The position numbers were made by a program, and so were the translations under genes. Source: Cognatiyoonia koreensis (lineage in GTDB: Bacteria; Pseudomonadota; Alphaproteobacteria; Rhodobacterales; Rhodobacteraceae). Taken from it: a DNA stretch of 64,000 nucleotides. Numbering within the stretch: the first letter of the stretch is position 1; each line of letters opens with the position of its first letter. Below are positions 34,268-42,583 of the stretch, in pieces. Where the stretch lies: positions 806,001-870,000 of the forward strand of contig NZ_FOIZ01000001.1 in NCBI RefSeq assembly GCF_900109295.1. The letters are read 5' to 3'. The notes below the pieces were generated by a model. It did not search any database and was not told the origin of the DNA. It saw nothing but the letters and a program-made list of their open reading frames with translations.

Positions 34268-35617
34268 TTAGAATGGACGCAGTGCCGAAATCTCCGCCAG
34301 CCGCGCCTGCACATTTGCATCAGCGCCAAAGCCGTATCGTGCCCATCCCAGACTGTCCAGACGCACCTCTTGGCTTGCGACAGTATTACCGATCATATCA
34401 AGCGCTTCGGCCTTGAACATCATCAGCGTCGATAGCAAAGCGGCGTTCTGGTGTTGCATGGCGACGGGAATGGCCGCTTCGGTAAGGCCGAGAACGGCCT
34501 GTGCATCGCCGGACCGCAGGGCAAAGGCGGATTTCTGAACGGCGATGTGGGCTGCGTGAATTTGCGTGGTCGGGCTTTGGCGGTAAATCGCCTCTGCTGC
34601 GTTGAACGCCGATAGCGCGCTTTCGGAATCGTTGCCGACCTGCAGGCGACCATAGGCATAATAGGCAAACCCTTCACGGGTGCCGGACCAGCCAAGCCGC
34701 TGGCCAAGCTGGATCGCCTCTTGCGCAGCGGTGCGGCGGCGGGCGGGAGTTGAACCGCTTGTCAGCGCCAGTTCCATCGCGTCGATCCATTCGCGGGTCG
34801 TGTCGTTTTCCAGCTTGGCAGGAATCCGATCGCCTTGGGGATTTAGCCGCGCCATGACGCCCGGCAAGATCGCCGCCACTTGCGCACGGGTCATGCCATT
34901 GCGCAATTCCGGTGCGTAGTAGGCACGCAGGATCAACATATCAAAGCCGGTCAGCACTGTGTGGATGTTGTCATCGTTGAACACGCTGTCGGGCAGGCGA
35001 TAGAGATCGTTCAGGGGCCCAAGCGCCTGCGCGAGTTCTTCGTGCAGGCAATCGCGGACTTCCTGTGGCGCGGCATCGGCGGGTACGAAAATGACCGCGC
35101 GGTCGCGTTTGGTCAGCGTGGTCCAGTCGACCTGTTGCGTGCGCCGGGCGACAAGGAACCCTTCCCAACTTGCGATGCGGGGCACGACGAAGCAGGCGGC
35201 ACGCGGGACGGCGCGTTGCAATGTGGCTTGCGGGATCGCCTCGACAACGATCTGGGCGTTCGCCGAATCCGTCAGCATGATGTCGATACCGGCCTCGGAC
35301 CGGAACCGGCCCAACAGGTATTGCAGATCGCGGCCAAGGCTTGCAGGGGCGGGGCCAGCGATCCGGACAGAAATCGGCCCCTCAAAGCGGGTCATGACCG
35401 GAATCGCCTTGCCGCTTTCCATCCGAAAGCTCAGATCAAGGAAGTCCTGCACGATTTCCGCGTTTGCCCGGCGCACTGGCGCAGCGTAAGAGCCTGAAAA
35501 ACTTTTTGCGGGCGGCAGGTCAGTCACAAGTGTTGTGGCACGACTTGGCGGTGCATCCTGAGGTACAGGCGCACAGGCGGCCATGAAGGACAGGGCAAAG
35601 GCAGCAAGTCGGTTCAT
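34268..35617 (-). CDS. DUF2927 lipoprotein
   Basis: Predicted 449-residue envelope lipoprotein: signal segment with lipobox MAAC (Cys15), then the DUF2927 domain (about 50-260) holding CLHEELAQALGPLNDLYRLPDS, which looks like a zinc-less or modified HExxx motif. The C-terminal third is helical and repeat-like (alternating Ala-rich pairs, TPR-like). Family function is unknown. Its stop region leads closely into the small membrane protein and the VWA gene. Confidence 0.85.
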   Translation of the reverse strand: MNRLAAFALSFMAACAPVPQDAPPSRATTLVTDLPPAKSFSGSYAAPVRRANAEIVQDFLDLSFRMESGKAIPVMTRFEGPISVRIAGPAPASLGRDLQYLLGRFRSEAGIDIMLTDSANAQIVVEAIPQATLQRAVPRAACFVVPRIASWEGFLVARRTQQVDWTTLTKRDRAVIFVPADAAPQEVRDCLHEELAQALGPLNDLYRLPDSVFNDDNIHTVLTGFDMLILRAYYAPELRNGMTRAQVAAILPGVMARLNPQGDRIPAKLENDTTREWIDAMELALTSGSTPARRRTAAQEAIQLGQRLGWSGTREGFAYYAYGRLQVGNDSESALSAFNAAEAIYRQSPTTQIHAAHIAVQKSAFALRSGDAQAVLGLTEAAIPVAMQHQNAALLSTLMMFKAEALDMIGNTVASQEVRLDSLGWARYGFGADANVQARLAEISALRPF

Positions 35618-36060
35618 GATGCGCGCTGGTATTTGATGAAATCGGTGCAGTCGGCGACGCGGTCATAAAGCTTGCGGGCGGTACTGTTTCCAGCCTGCGT
35701 CAGCCAGTAGACCGTGGGGGCCCCAGCCGCATCTGCGGCAGAATAGACCGACTCGATCAAGGCGCGACCGACCCCTTGGCCGCGCACGGACGGGGCGGCA
35801 TAAAGATCCTGCAGATAGCAGACGTTTTCGATTTTCCAGTTATGGCGATGGAACAGGTAGTGGGTCAGACCAACGGGGGTTCCGTCGACGGTCGCGATCA
35901 GGCCGTTGAAATCCTGCGGGTCGTCGCCAAGCAGCCGTGCGAATGTTGTGTCGTAAACAGCATCATTCACGGATGATGCGTAAAACGTCAGGTAATCGGT
36001 CCACAGTTCCTGCCACGCTGCACGGTCAGCCGCACGCAATGAACGTATTTCGACCGGCAT
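35614..36060 (-). CDS. GNAT family N-acetyltransferase
   Basis: Predicted 148-residue single-domain acetyltransferase with the acetyl-CoA motif VRGQGVGRALI and the aromatic YW-LTQAGN-TARKLYD end that recalls Rv-type GNAT acetylases acting on small amines. Substrate unknown. AAGGC precedes the ATG at 36060. It overlaps the DUF2927 start by 4 bases. The 36061-36299 gap upstream contains nothing I can assign. Confidence 0.88.
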   Translation of the reverse strand: MPVEIRSLRAADRAAWQELWTDYLTFYASSVNDAVYDTTFARLLGDDPQDFNGLIATVDGTPVGLTHYLFHRHNWKIENVCYLQDLYAAPSVRGQGVGRALIESVYSAADAAGAPTVYWLTQAGNSTARKLYDRVADCTDFIKYQRAS

Positions 36061-36299
36061 GTTTGCCTTGGTCAAATCCACTCTCCTCAATGTCGTCAAT
36101 CTGTCTGCCTTCAGATTGCGGCTTCTCTTGTTTGAGATCAGGCAAGCGCCTGCATCCCGTCTGGAAGCAGGTCGATTAACTCTATCCAGAGGTGGTTAAT
36201 CATCTTCTAATTGTCGTGGGTTGATTTATTGACGCCCGACGTTGCGCAAAAGACTCAAGTGTCTGGTAGATGGTGCAAAACGCACGGCAACATGTTGAT

Positions 36300-36566
36300 T
36301 CAGTGCCGGCGTGATCGCTGTCTGAACCTGCGGACTTTGGCGATGCACATGTCGACTGGAATGATCACCAGTGCGAGGCAGATATAGATCGCGCAACTGA
36401 TCAGAACGATTGGAATACCAACCACGACAAGCAGAACAGATCCGACCAGAAATGCCTCGGGCGATGGCTTGGTCCCCGCACCGGCAAGCCATGCAAAGAC
36501 ACCAGCGAACACCAGAAGTGGCGTAATAAGAATAGCGGCGGCGAACCGTTTTATCGCACTCCACAT
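36300..36566 (-). CDS. Small hypothetical membrane protein
   Basis: Predicted 88-residue protein with two or three hydrophobic helices (about residues 9-30, 38-60 and 58-72) and a strongly basic C-terminus (KVRRFRQRSRRH). AAAGGA lies 9 bases upstream of the ATG at 36566. No known domain. It sits between the GNAT gene and the MoxR gene on the same strand. A gene is likely on the basis of the ribosome site and composition. Confidence 0.65.
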   Translation of the reverse strand: MWSAIKRFAAAILITPLLVFAGVFAWLAGAGTKPSPEAFLVGSVLLVVVGIPIVLISCAIYICLALVIIPVDMCIAKVRRFRQRSRRH

Positions 36567-36635
36567 GAGATGTCCTTTGGTACTGCGCAGAACGACGCTA
36601 TCCCAGAAATTTGGCCAAACATTGGCCAGCCCGGT

Positions 36636-37475
36636 TTAACGGGCACCACGTGCCAAAAAGGCCAGACGCTCGAACAGGTGCACATCCTGTTCGTTCTTTA
36701 GCAGCGCACCGTGCAGTTTTGGCAGCGCATTTGCGCCGTCACGTTTCAAATCCTCAGGCGACAGGTCTTCCGCCAATAGCAGCTTGAGCCAGTCGAGCAC
36801 TTCAGAGGTTGATGGCTTTTTCTTCAGGCCCTGTGTTTCGCGAATCTCGTAAAACTGGGTCAGGGCCGTCGTCAGCAAGGCATCCTTGATCCCCGGATGA
36901 TGGACCGCGACGATCTTGCGCAAGGTGTCCATGTCGGGGAACCGGATGTAGTGAAAGAAACAACGACGCAGGAACGCGTCAGGCAATTCCTTTTCGTTGT
37001 TGGATGTAATGATGACGATCGGGCGGTGTTTTGCCGAAATCGTTTCGTCGGTTTCGTAGACATGGAACGCCATCTTGTCGAGTTCCTGCAGCAGGTCGTT
37101 GGGAAACTCGATATCGGCCTTGTCGACTTCGTCGATCAGCAAAACAACCTTTTTGTCAGCGGTAAAGGCCTGCCAAAGCTTGCCCTTCTTGATGTAGTTG
37201 CGGACATCGTTCACCCGCGCGTCACCCAGCTGGCTGTCGCGCAACCGGCTGACGGCATCGTATTCATAAAGGCCCTGTTGCGCTTTTGTTGTCGATTTGA
37301 TGTGCCATTCGATCATCTCCAGACCAAGTGCCGTGCTGACCTGACGGGCAAGTTCAGTTTTGCCTGTGCCGGGCTCACCTTTGACCAGCAGCGGACGTTC
37401 CAGCGCCACGGCGGCGTTTACGGCCATCTTCAAATCGTCTGTGGCGACGTAATCTTCGGTGCCTTGGAACTGCAT
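36636..37475 (-). CDS. MoxR-family AAA+ ATPase
   Basis: Predicted 279-residue MoxR ATPase. Walker A is GEPGTGKTE, Walker B is VVLLIDEVDKAD, sensor 1 is ITSNNEKELP, and the arginine finger region is DAFLRRCFFHYI. MoxR proteins remodel or metallate client enzymes together with VWA partners, here probably the CoxE-like protein at 32895. AGAGG precedes the ATG at 37475; an in-frame start at 37490 is less good. The 125 bases upstream lead to the divergent dksA. Confidence 0.93.
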   Translation of the reverse strand: MQFQGTEDYVATDDLKMAVNAAVALERPLLVKGEPGTGKTELARQVSTALGLEMIEWHIKSTTKAQQGLYEYDAVSRLRDSQLGDARVNDVRNYIKKGKLWQAFTADKKVVLLIDEVDKADIEFPNDLLQELDKMAFHVYETDETISAKHRPIVIITSNNEKELPDAFLRRCFFHYIRFPDMDTLRKIVAVHHPGIKDALLTTALTQFYEIRETQGLKKKPSTSEVLDWLKLLLAEDLSPEDLKRDGANALPKLHGALLKNEQDVHLFERLAFLARGAR

Positions 37476-37666
37476 ATGGGCCTCTTGCATTAACTATCGC
37501 GCGCAACCTAGGTGGCTTTTCACACATCATCAACACACTGTATCCACACGTAAATGGGGGGTGACATCCAAACTTTTGCAGAGTAAACGAGCGCTAATTG
37601 TTAGGGGTACGCAAGATGTCCGCATCTACCGCCAAATTGGCATCAGGCAAATCAGGGGAAAAAAGC

Positions 37667-38089
37667 ATGAAAGCAGAGGTCTTTCTGGACGATGATTATC
37701 GGCCGGCAGAAGATGAACCATTCATGAACGAACGTCAGGTGGAATACTTCCGCCGCAAGCTGTTGGACTGGAAAGCTGACATTCTTGAAAACAGCAATGA
37801 CACGGTTGCCGGTATGAAAGACCAGACCCGCAACATTCCCGATGTTGCGGATCGCGCGTCCGAGGAAACCGACCGCGCCCTTGAACTGCGCACACGCGAT
37901 CGCGAACGCAAGCTGGTGTCCAAGATCGACGCCGCGCTGCGCCGGATCGACGAAGGCGAATACGGATACTGCTCCATCACCGGAGAGCCGATTTCACTCA
38001 AGCGTCTTGATGCGCGTCCCATCGCGACCATGAGCCTTGAGGCACAAGAGCGTCACGAGCGCGGCGAGAAGGTTCACCGCAAAGACTGA
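37667..38089 (+). CDS. dksA: DksA-type RNA polymerase-binding factor with one zinc-site cysteine
   Basis: Predicted 140-residue DksA. The coiled-coil region carries the acidic tip DVADRASEETDRA. The C-terminal globule reads YGYCSITGEPISLKRL, so only the first of four zinc cysteines remains. Rhodobacter has a comparable DksA. The protein modulates RNA polymerase with ppGpp during starvation. I use the ATG at 37667 (AGGGGA upstream); an ATG at 37616, also with a ribosome site (AGGGG), would add 17 residues. It shares one base with the next start. Confidence 0.92.
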   Translation: MKAEVFLDDDYRPAEDEPFMNERQVEYFRRKLLDWKADILENSNDTVAGMKDQTRNIPDVADRASEETDRALELRTRDRERKLVSKIDAALRRIDEGEYGYCSITGEPISLKRLDARPIATMSLEAQERHERGEKVHRKD

Positions 38090-39237
38090 TGCGTAATGTC
38101 GCCATCATTGGTGGCGGCATCGGCGGCCTGACGGCAGCTTTGGCGTTCGCCGCCAATGGTGCATCCGTAACCGTCTACGAACAAGCCCCGGTGCTCAGCG
38201 AAATCGGTGCCGGGCTGCAAATCACACCAAATGGCATGCGGGTCCTACAGGCGCTGAACCTTGGCGCGGCGATGGAGTCCGTCGGCGTGGCGGCAGAGGC
38301 TGTCGTGCCAACCGACGGATTGACGGGCAGGGCCATCACACGCTTTGACCTCGCCCGCAGGCGTCCGCGCTATCGCTTTGTTCACCGTGCCGATCTGATC
38401 CGCGTGCTGGAAGAGGCCTGCAAGCGCGTCGGCGTCACAGTGCAGCTTGGCACCCGTATCGCCGATGTCGGGGCCGACGGGCGGTTCACTGTCGACGGTG
38501 TACGCAAAGATCCCGATCTAACCATCGGTGCTGACGGACTGCATTCCATTGCGCGCCCCGTGCTGAACGGCATGGGCAAACCGTTCTTTACGCGGCAAGT
38601 CGCGTGGCGCGCAGTCGTGGAACATGTCGCCAAGCCAGAAGCGCGGATCTGGATGTTGCCCGGTGCCCACGTCGTGACGTATCCGCTCAGGGGGTCGCGG
38701 TTGAATATCGTCGCTGTACAGGAACGTGACGCCTGGGCCCAGGAAGGCTGGCATCATGATGATGCGCCCGCAAATCTTGCATCAGCTTTCGCAAATAGCT
38801 GTCGGGAATTGCGGGATATTCTGGGTCAGGTGGACGCTGTAAAGCTTTGGGGACTCTTTCGCCATCCTGTGGCCGAGATTTGGGCGGATGAAGGTCTGGC
38901 CCTGATTGGCGACGCGGCGCATCCGACGCTGCCGTTTCTGGCGCAGGGCGCGAATCTGGCGATCGAAGATGCTTATGTGTTGGCGCAGTGCTGCGCATCG
39001 GGAGAGCTGGAACACGGACTTGCGAGCTATCAGAAGCGGCGCAAGGAACGGGTCAGGCGGGCAATCAATACTGCGAATGCAAATGCTGTGAACTACCATC
39101 TGCGCGGTCCTCGCAGGGCCGTATCGCATCTGGTTCTGAAGGGGATCGGCAAGGCTGCGCCCGATGCTTTTCTGAACCGCCTGTCATGGCTTTATGATCA
39201 CGACGTTACGGCCAGTTCTGGTTCGCCTCGCGTGTAG
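38089..39237 (+). CDS. FAD-dependent monooxygenase (salicylate hydroxylase-like)
   Basis: Predicted 382-residue group A flavoprotein monooxygenase. The FAD-binding GGGIGGLTAALA starts at residue 8, the DG motif GADGLHS is near 147, and the second FAD motif GDAAHPTLPFLAQGANLAIEDA is near 275 (given in two parts in the family). Substrates in the family are aromatic acids or ubiquinone precursors; nothing here decides. The ATG overlaps the dksA TGA (TGATG). The 3' end overlaps the convergent small gene by 32 bases. Confidence 0.9.
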   Translation: MRNVAIIGGGIGGLTAALAFAANGASVTVYEQAPVLSEIGAGLQITPNGMRVLQALNLGAAMESVGVAAEAVVPTDGLTGRAITRFDLARRRPRYRFVHRADLIRVLEEACKRVGVTVQLGTRIADVGADGRFTVDGVRKDPDLTIGADGLHSIARPVLNGMGKPFFTRQVAWRAVVEHVAKPEARIWMLPGAHVVTYPLRGSRLNIVAVQERDAWAQEGWHHDDAPANLASAFANSCRELRDILGQVDAVKLWGLFRHPVAEIWADEGLALIGDAAHPTLPFLAQGANLAIEDAYVLAQCCASGELEHGLASYQKRRKERVRRAINTANANAVNYHLRGPRRAVSHLVLKGIGKAAPDAFLNRLSWLYDHDVTASSGSPRV

Positions 39238-39532
39238 CGCGCTCCAGCACTTCGCGTGTTTCGTAATCGACCCGGTAGACGTCATCTTGAATGCGGAAAT
39301 AGACCCAACCGTCCTTTGGGCGGGGGAGCCCATACCACTGCGAATTCAACACGATGGAGTATTCGCCGCGTTCAAGGATCGTGCCGATCTCGATGGGTGC
39401 CGGCCCTAGACCCGCGGCGGGGGGTTTGGGCGATCGCGGCGGCGTTTGGCAAGAACCAAGCGTTGTCTGGATTCGACAGGTAGCATCTGCGGTTGTGGCA
39501 AAAAGTGCGAATAACATAATGTATTTCAACAT
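39206..39532 (-). CDS. Small exported protein with RcnB-like C-terminus
   Basis: Predicted 108-residue secreted protein. The signal peptide ends near ADA-T (residue 17). The mature part has Cys pairs (TCRIQ, GSCQTPP), a Pro-rich segment, and a C-terminal LNSQWYGLPRPKDGWVYFRI-type strand pair that recalls the RcnB domain (Ni/Co homeostasis). The match is by eye only. Convergent 3' overlap with the monooxygenase (39206-39237). Confidence 0.68.
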   Translation of the reverse strand: MLKYIMLFALFATTADATCRIQTTLGSCQTPPRSPKPPAAGLGPAPIEIGTILERGEYSIVLNSQWYGLPRPKDGWVYFRIQDDVYRVDYETREVLERATREANQNWP

Positions 39533-39547
39533 GTTATATCACGTCCC

Positions 39548-40327
39548 TCAAGCTGCAAGTTCAACCCAGACCGGGACGTGATCCGAGGGTTTGTCGCGGC
39601 CGCGCAAGTCGCTTTCGATCCAGCAGTTGCCAAGCAGATCTGCACATTGCGGGGTCAGGAGGAAATGGTCGATCCTGATCCCGTCATTGCGGTTCCATGC
39701 ACCGGCTTGATAATCCCAGAAGGAATAATGTTCCGGCCCCAGCGTGGTCGCGCGAAACGCTTCGGTGAAGCCGAGGTTCAGCACACGGCGAAACGCCTCG
39801 CGACTTTCCATGCGGAACAACGCATCGTCGCGCCACGCATCGGGTCGCTTGGCATCCTCGGCCTGCGGAATGATGTTGTAGTCACCTGCCATCAGCGCTG
39901 GAACCTCTTGATTCAAAAGGTCTTTTGCGCGAGCGTGGAGGCGATCCATCCAGGCGAGCTTGTAGTCGTACTTGGGGCCGGGAGCGGGGTTGCCGTTGGG
40001 CAGATACAGCCCGCAGACGCGGATCGGGGTGTCACCCATGACGGTTGCTTCGATCCAGCGGGCCTGTTCATCCTCGTCATCGCCGGGCAGGCCGCGGGTT
40101 ACGTCCTCCAACGGGATTTTCGACAGGATCGCAACACCGTTGAACGATTTTTGTCCATGGGTTTCAACGATATAGCCCATGTCTTCAAAGTGTTCGCGCG
40201 GGAAATTTTCGTCAATCGACTTGATTTCCTGGAGCAGTGCCACGTCCGGCGCGCTTTCGGTCAGCCAGTCGGTAAGGGCCTCCATGCGGGCCTTGATCCC
40301 GTTGATATTGAACGTCGCAATCTTCAC
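39548..40327 (-). CDS. xthA: Exodeoxyribonuclease III
   Basis: Predicted 259-residue AP endonuclease / 3'-5' exonuclease of the EEP fold, acting in base excision repair. Signature residues: NINGIKAR, LQEIK (catalytic Glu), YLPNGNP, GDYNIIP (Asp/Asn), a GIRIDHFL segment and the C-terminal SDHVPV. The start is a GTG at 40327 with GGGGG upstream; the open frame extends further but that part is not conserved in the family. Confidence 0.95.
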   Translation of the reverse strand: MKIATFNINGIKARMEALTDWLTESAPDVALLQEIKSIDENFPREHFEDMGYIVETHGQKSFNGVAILSKIPLEDVTRGLPGDDEDEQARWIEATVMGDTPIRVCGLYLPNGNPAPGPKYDYKLAWMDRLHARAKDLLNQEVPALMAGDYNIIPQAEDAKRPDAWRDDALFRMESREAFRRVLNLGFTEAFRATTLGPEHYSFWDYQAGAWNRNDGIRIDHFLLTPQCADLLGNCWIESDLRGRDKPSDHVPVWVELAA

Positions 40328-40449
40328 GTCAGCCCCCGTTTTTCTTCGTGTGATAGTCGTACACCGGACGTGCACCGGGCGTACACCGAAAAAACCGGCG
40401 CAAATGAAGCATGCGTCAGCGTCGTGTCCATCCTGTAAGTCTGCTGTCC

Positions 40450-40620
40450 ATGCAGAACCGATCTCGGGCACTGTCTTTGCCATTTCTGGCGTGCGGGCAG
40501 GCCATTCTTTCGGGACTGGCGATAATCGTCTGGGTGGCAGGTGAACTCGCCACCGACAAAAATCAATGTGGACGGGCAGGAGCGGGCTTACCCTGTCTGT
40601 ATTTACAACTGCTGGAGTGA
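40450..40620 (+). CDS. Possible small membrane protein (uncertain)
   Basis: The 392-base gap 40328-40719 between two leftward genes holds a rightward ORF of 56 codons with one hydrophobic helix (ILSGLAIIVWVAG) and two Cys in the C-terminal half. No ribosome site is visible at the ATG; an in-frame ATG at 40411 is an alternative. Right after it, a 20-codon ORF (40626-40688) has GGAG upstream and ends inside a plus-strand terminator. Either could be the product of that transcript, or the transcript may be a non-coding RNA. Confidence 0.3.
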   Translation: MQNRSRALSLPFLACGQAILSGLAIIVWVAGELATDKNQCGRAGAGLPCLYLQLLE

Positions 40621-40673
40621 GCCAAATGGACGGCATGAATTCCCGCACATTGCCGAACACACGTGCATTGCAG

Positions 40674-40712
40674 CACGCTGCCGATTGACGCTGATCGGCG
40701 TGGTCTTTTTTT
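40674..40712 (+). terminator. Plus-strand rho-independent terminator in the xthA downstream gap
   Basis: CACG (40674-40677) and CCGAT (40681-40685) pair with ATCGG and CGTG (40694-40702) across a 3-base bulge, followed by GTC and seven T residues (40706-40712). It points rightward, while both flanking genes run leftward. Confidence 0.65.
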
Positions 40713-40719
40713 GGTTGCG

Positions 40720-41700
40720 TTAGGCTTGCGCGAATTCCACCACGACGTTGCCAGCCTTGTGACCGCTGCCAACATGGGCGTGGGCCTGCGTGATCTGGTC
40801 GAACGGATAGACCCGGTCGATCACGGGTTTCAAGGCGCCTTTCTGCGCCAAATCCGCAAGAAAGTGCATATCGTTCACAGTTTCCGCCGCGACCCCGGCG
40901 TAGAATTTTTGGTCCCTCAGCCGTGACCAAAGAGGTGCGGTGATCGTGTCGCGCAGGCTGCCAGCAGCCGCAACGCCGCGCCCCGCAGGGCGCAACAGTT
41001 GCCTGATCTTTCCAAGTGGCAGCGCGCCGGCCGTGTCGAACACGACGTCAAAGGTTTCGCCTGATCTGGTGATGTCGGTTTGCGTGTAATCCACCACGCG
41101 GTCTGCGCCGATCGACGCCACGCGTTCCAGGTGCGCCGCGCTGCAAACCCCGGTGACATGTGCGCCGAAGTATTTGGCAATTTGCACCCCCATAGTGCCA
41201 AGCGCACCTGATGCCCCGATGATCAGCACAGTCTCACCTGGTTTGACGTCGCCGTTTGTGCGCAGGAAATGCAATGCAGACGTTCCGGCGAATGAAAGGG
41301 CCGCTGCTTCGGGGAAGGTCAGGATTTGCGGCTTTGGGATGATTTTTCCCGAAGCGGGTATTGTGATGTATTCAGCGTGACAGCCCATCGCGAAGCCCGG
41401 ATAGGCGATCACGGCATCGCCGCTTTTGAAGGCGGTCACATCCTTGCCGATGGCCGCGATGCGTCCGGCCATTTCGGTGCCAAGGATTTTGCGGCGCGGC
41501 CCGAAAATACCAAAGGCAAGGCGCGGTATGGGGCCATATCCGGCTGGTCCGATCATGGTGCGCGCGCGCCAGTCACTGCTGGTGACGGTGGCGGCAATCG
41601 TCTTGATCAGGACTTCATCGTCGGCGGGAACCGGGCGGGGCACGTCCTTGATTTCCACGACCTCTGGCGGTCCATAGCGTTCGTAGACGGCTGCTTTCAT
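40720..41700 (-). CDS. Zinc-independent MDR-family NAD(P)-dependent oxidoreductase
   Basis: Predicted 326-residue medium-chain reductase of the quinone-reductase type. The N-terminal GroES-like domain starts MKAAVYERYGPPEVV and has GTEMAGRIAAIG; the Rossmann domain has IIGASGALGTMGVQIAKYFG. The structural zinc cysteines are missing, as usual in this branch. AAGG precedes the ATG at 41700. Last gene of a leftward run from 44423. Confidence 0.9.
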   Translation of the reverse strand: MKAAVYERYGPPEVVEIKDVPRPVPADDEVLIKTIAATVTSSDWRARTMIGPAGYGPIPRLAFGIFGPRRKILGTEMAGRIAAIGKDVTAFKSGDAVIAYPGFAMGCHAEYITIPASGKIIPKPQILTFPEAAALSFAGTSALHFLRTNGDVKPGETVLIIGASGALGTMGVQIAKYFGAHVTGVCSAAHLERVASIGADRVVDYTQTDITRSGETFDVVFDTAGALPLGKIRQLLRPAGRGVAAAGSLRDTITAPLWSRLRDQKFYAGVAAETVNDMHFLADLAQKGALKPVIDRVYPFDQITQAHAHVGSGHKAGNVVVEFAQA

Positions 41701-41713
41701 GGTGCCTTGCATT

Positions 41714-42043
41714 TCAACCGCTCGCGGCCGTCGATAGCGCGTTCAACACGATCACTCCGGCAAGGATCAGGCCGATACCAAGAAGGGCGAAACCGTCGAG
41801 TTCCTGACCGAAAACCACAGCACCGATCAACGTGACGCCAGCGATACCGCCGCCTGCCCAGACCGAATAGGCGATGCCCAGCGGCATGGTGCGCACCACC
41901 AGTGACATCACGTAGAACGCAAGCCCGAAGCAGATCAGTGTCAGCCCGGCGAACCCCAGCCTTGTGAAACCGTCCGACAGCTTCATGGCGGTGGTCGCGA
42001 GGAGTTCGATCGCGATCCCGATCGCCAGCAAGAACCAGTGCAT
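41714..42043 (-). CDS. SMR-family small multidrug/cation efflux protein
   Basis: Predicted 109-residue four-helix transporter. The key membrane-embedded Glu is in helix 1 (AIELLATTAMKLSDGFT) and the Trp/Gly segment in helix 3 (YSVWAGGGIAGV); the end FGQELDGFALLGIGLILAGV matches EmrE/QacE-type proteins. It exports lipophilic cations by proton exchange, working as a dimer. It lies 13 bases upstream of the MDR oxidoreductase, consistent with a detoxification operon. No riboswitch is seen in the 45-base gap upstream. Confidence 0.93.
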   Translation of the reverse strand: MHWFLLAIGIAIELLATTAMKLSDGFTRLGFAGLTLICFGLAFYVMSLVVRTMPLGIAYSVWAGGGIAGVTLIGAVVFGQELDGFALLGIGLILAGVIVLNALSTAASG

Positions 42044-42088
42044 TGATAACCCCTTTCATTCATTTGGCGGACCTGTCGCGGTTGTTGA

Positions 42089-42565
42089 TCAGGCCTGATT
42101 GACCGTGATGTAGATATCGGTTCTCAGCGCGTCCTCTGATTTCACATCGTCCGGTTCATTGAGATAGATTTCCCAAGTCGGCGCCCCGACGGTCATTCCG
42201 TTTTCAGAGATGTATTTCATTGCTGCGTCATAACTGACGCGCAGCATGGCATAGGGGCCTTTGTGGATGTAATTCAGCATCTGGCCTGCGGGCAGGACAT
42301 CCGCCTTTACGTCGCCTTCGGCCTTCGCGGTCTCTGCCGCAGAGACCAGAAACCCGGCCCGGAATGTCATGATCTGTGGGTCATAGCCGTAATAGACGGA
42401 CAGCGGTTTTGTGGCGCTTGTGATGCCTTTGCTTGCGATCAAATCGCCAACAGCCTGAAACGCGACCCCCATGTTCTTACTGATATCGGCGGGATCCATC
42501 GAACAGCTCCGTTCGTTGTAGAGATAGGATTGTTCTTTGCATTCAACCATCTGGTAGCGGGTCAT
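42089..42565 (-). CDS. GyrI-like / effector-binding domain protein
   Basis: Predicted 158-residue stand-alone GyrI-like (AraC effector-binding) domain protein. Visible are the N-terminal Tyr-rich strand, a YYGYDP...FRAGFLV core, PAGQMLNYIHKGPYAMLR, a family hallmark, and the C-terminal EIYLNEP-D strand. Such domains bind amphipathic small molecules. It has no DNA-binding part. Position next to an SMR pump and oxidoreductases suggests ligand binding in detoxification. Confidence 0.85.
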   Translation of the reverse strand: MTRYQMVECKEQSYLYNERSCSMDPADISKNMGVAFQAVGDLIASKGITSATKPLSVYYGYDPQIMTFRAGFLVSAAETAKAEGDVKADVLPAGQMLNYIHKGPYAMLRVSYDAAMKYISENGMTVGAPTWEIYLNEPDDVKSEDALRTDIYITVNQA

Positions 42566-42583
42566 CTGAATTTCCTTTCCAAA

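Noticed and set aside
33207..34271. Plus-strand open frame of 354 codons opposite the VWA gene
   Set aside because: Shadow frame of a gene with a recognisable VWA domain.
39548..40930. Exonuclease III as a 460-residue fusion
   Set aside because: The frame is open to 40930, but conserved sequence starts at the GTG at 40327; the upstream part is Arg/Pro/Cys-rich non-coding translation.
42044..42088. Guanidine riboswitch in front of the SMR gene
   Set aside because: Only 45 bases separate it from the preceding gene, too short for the known structures, and the sequence shows no such motif.
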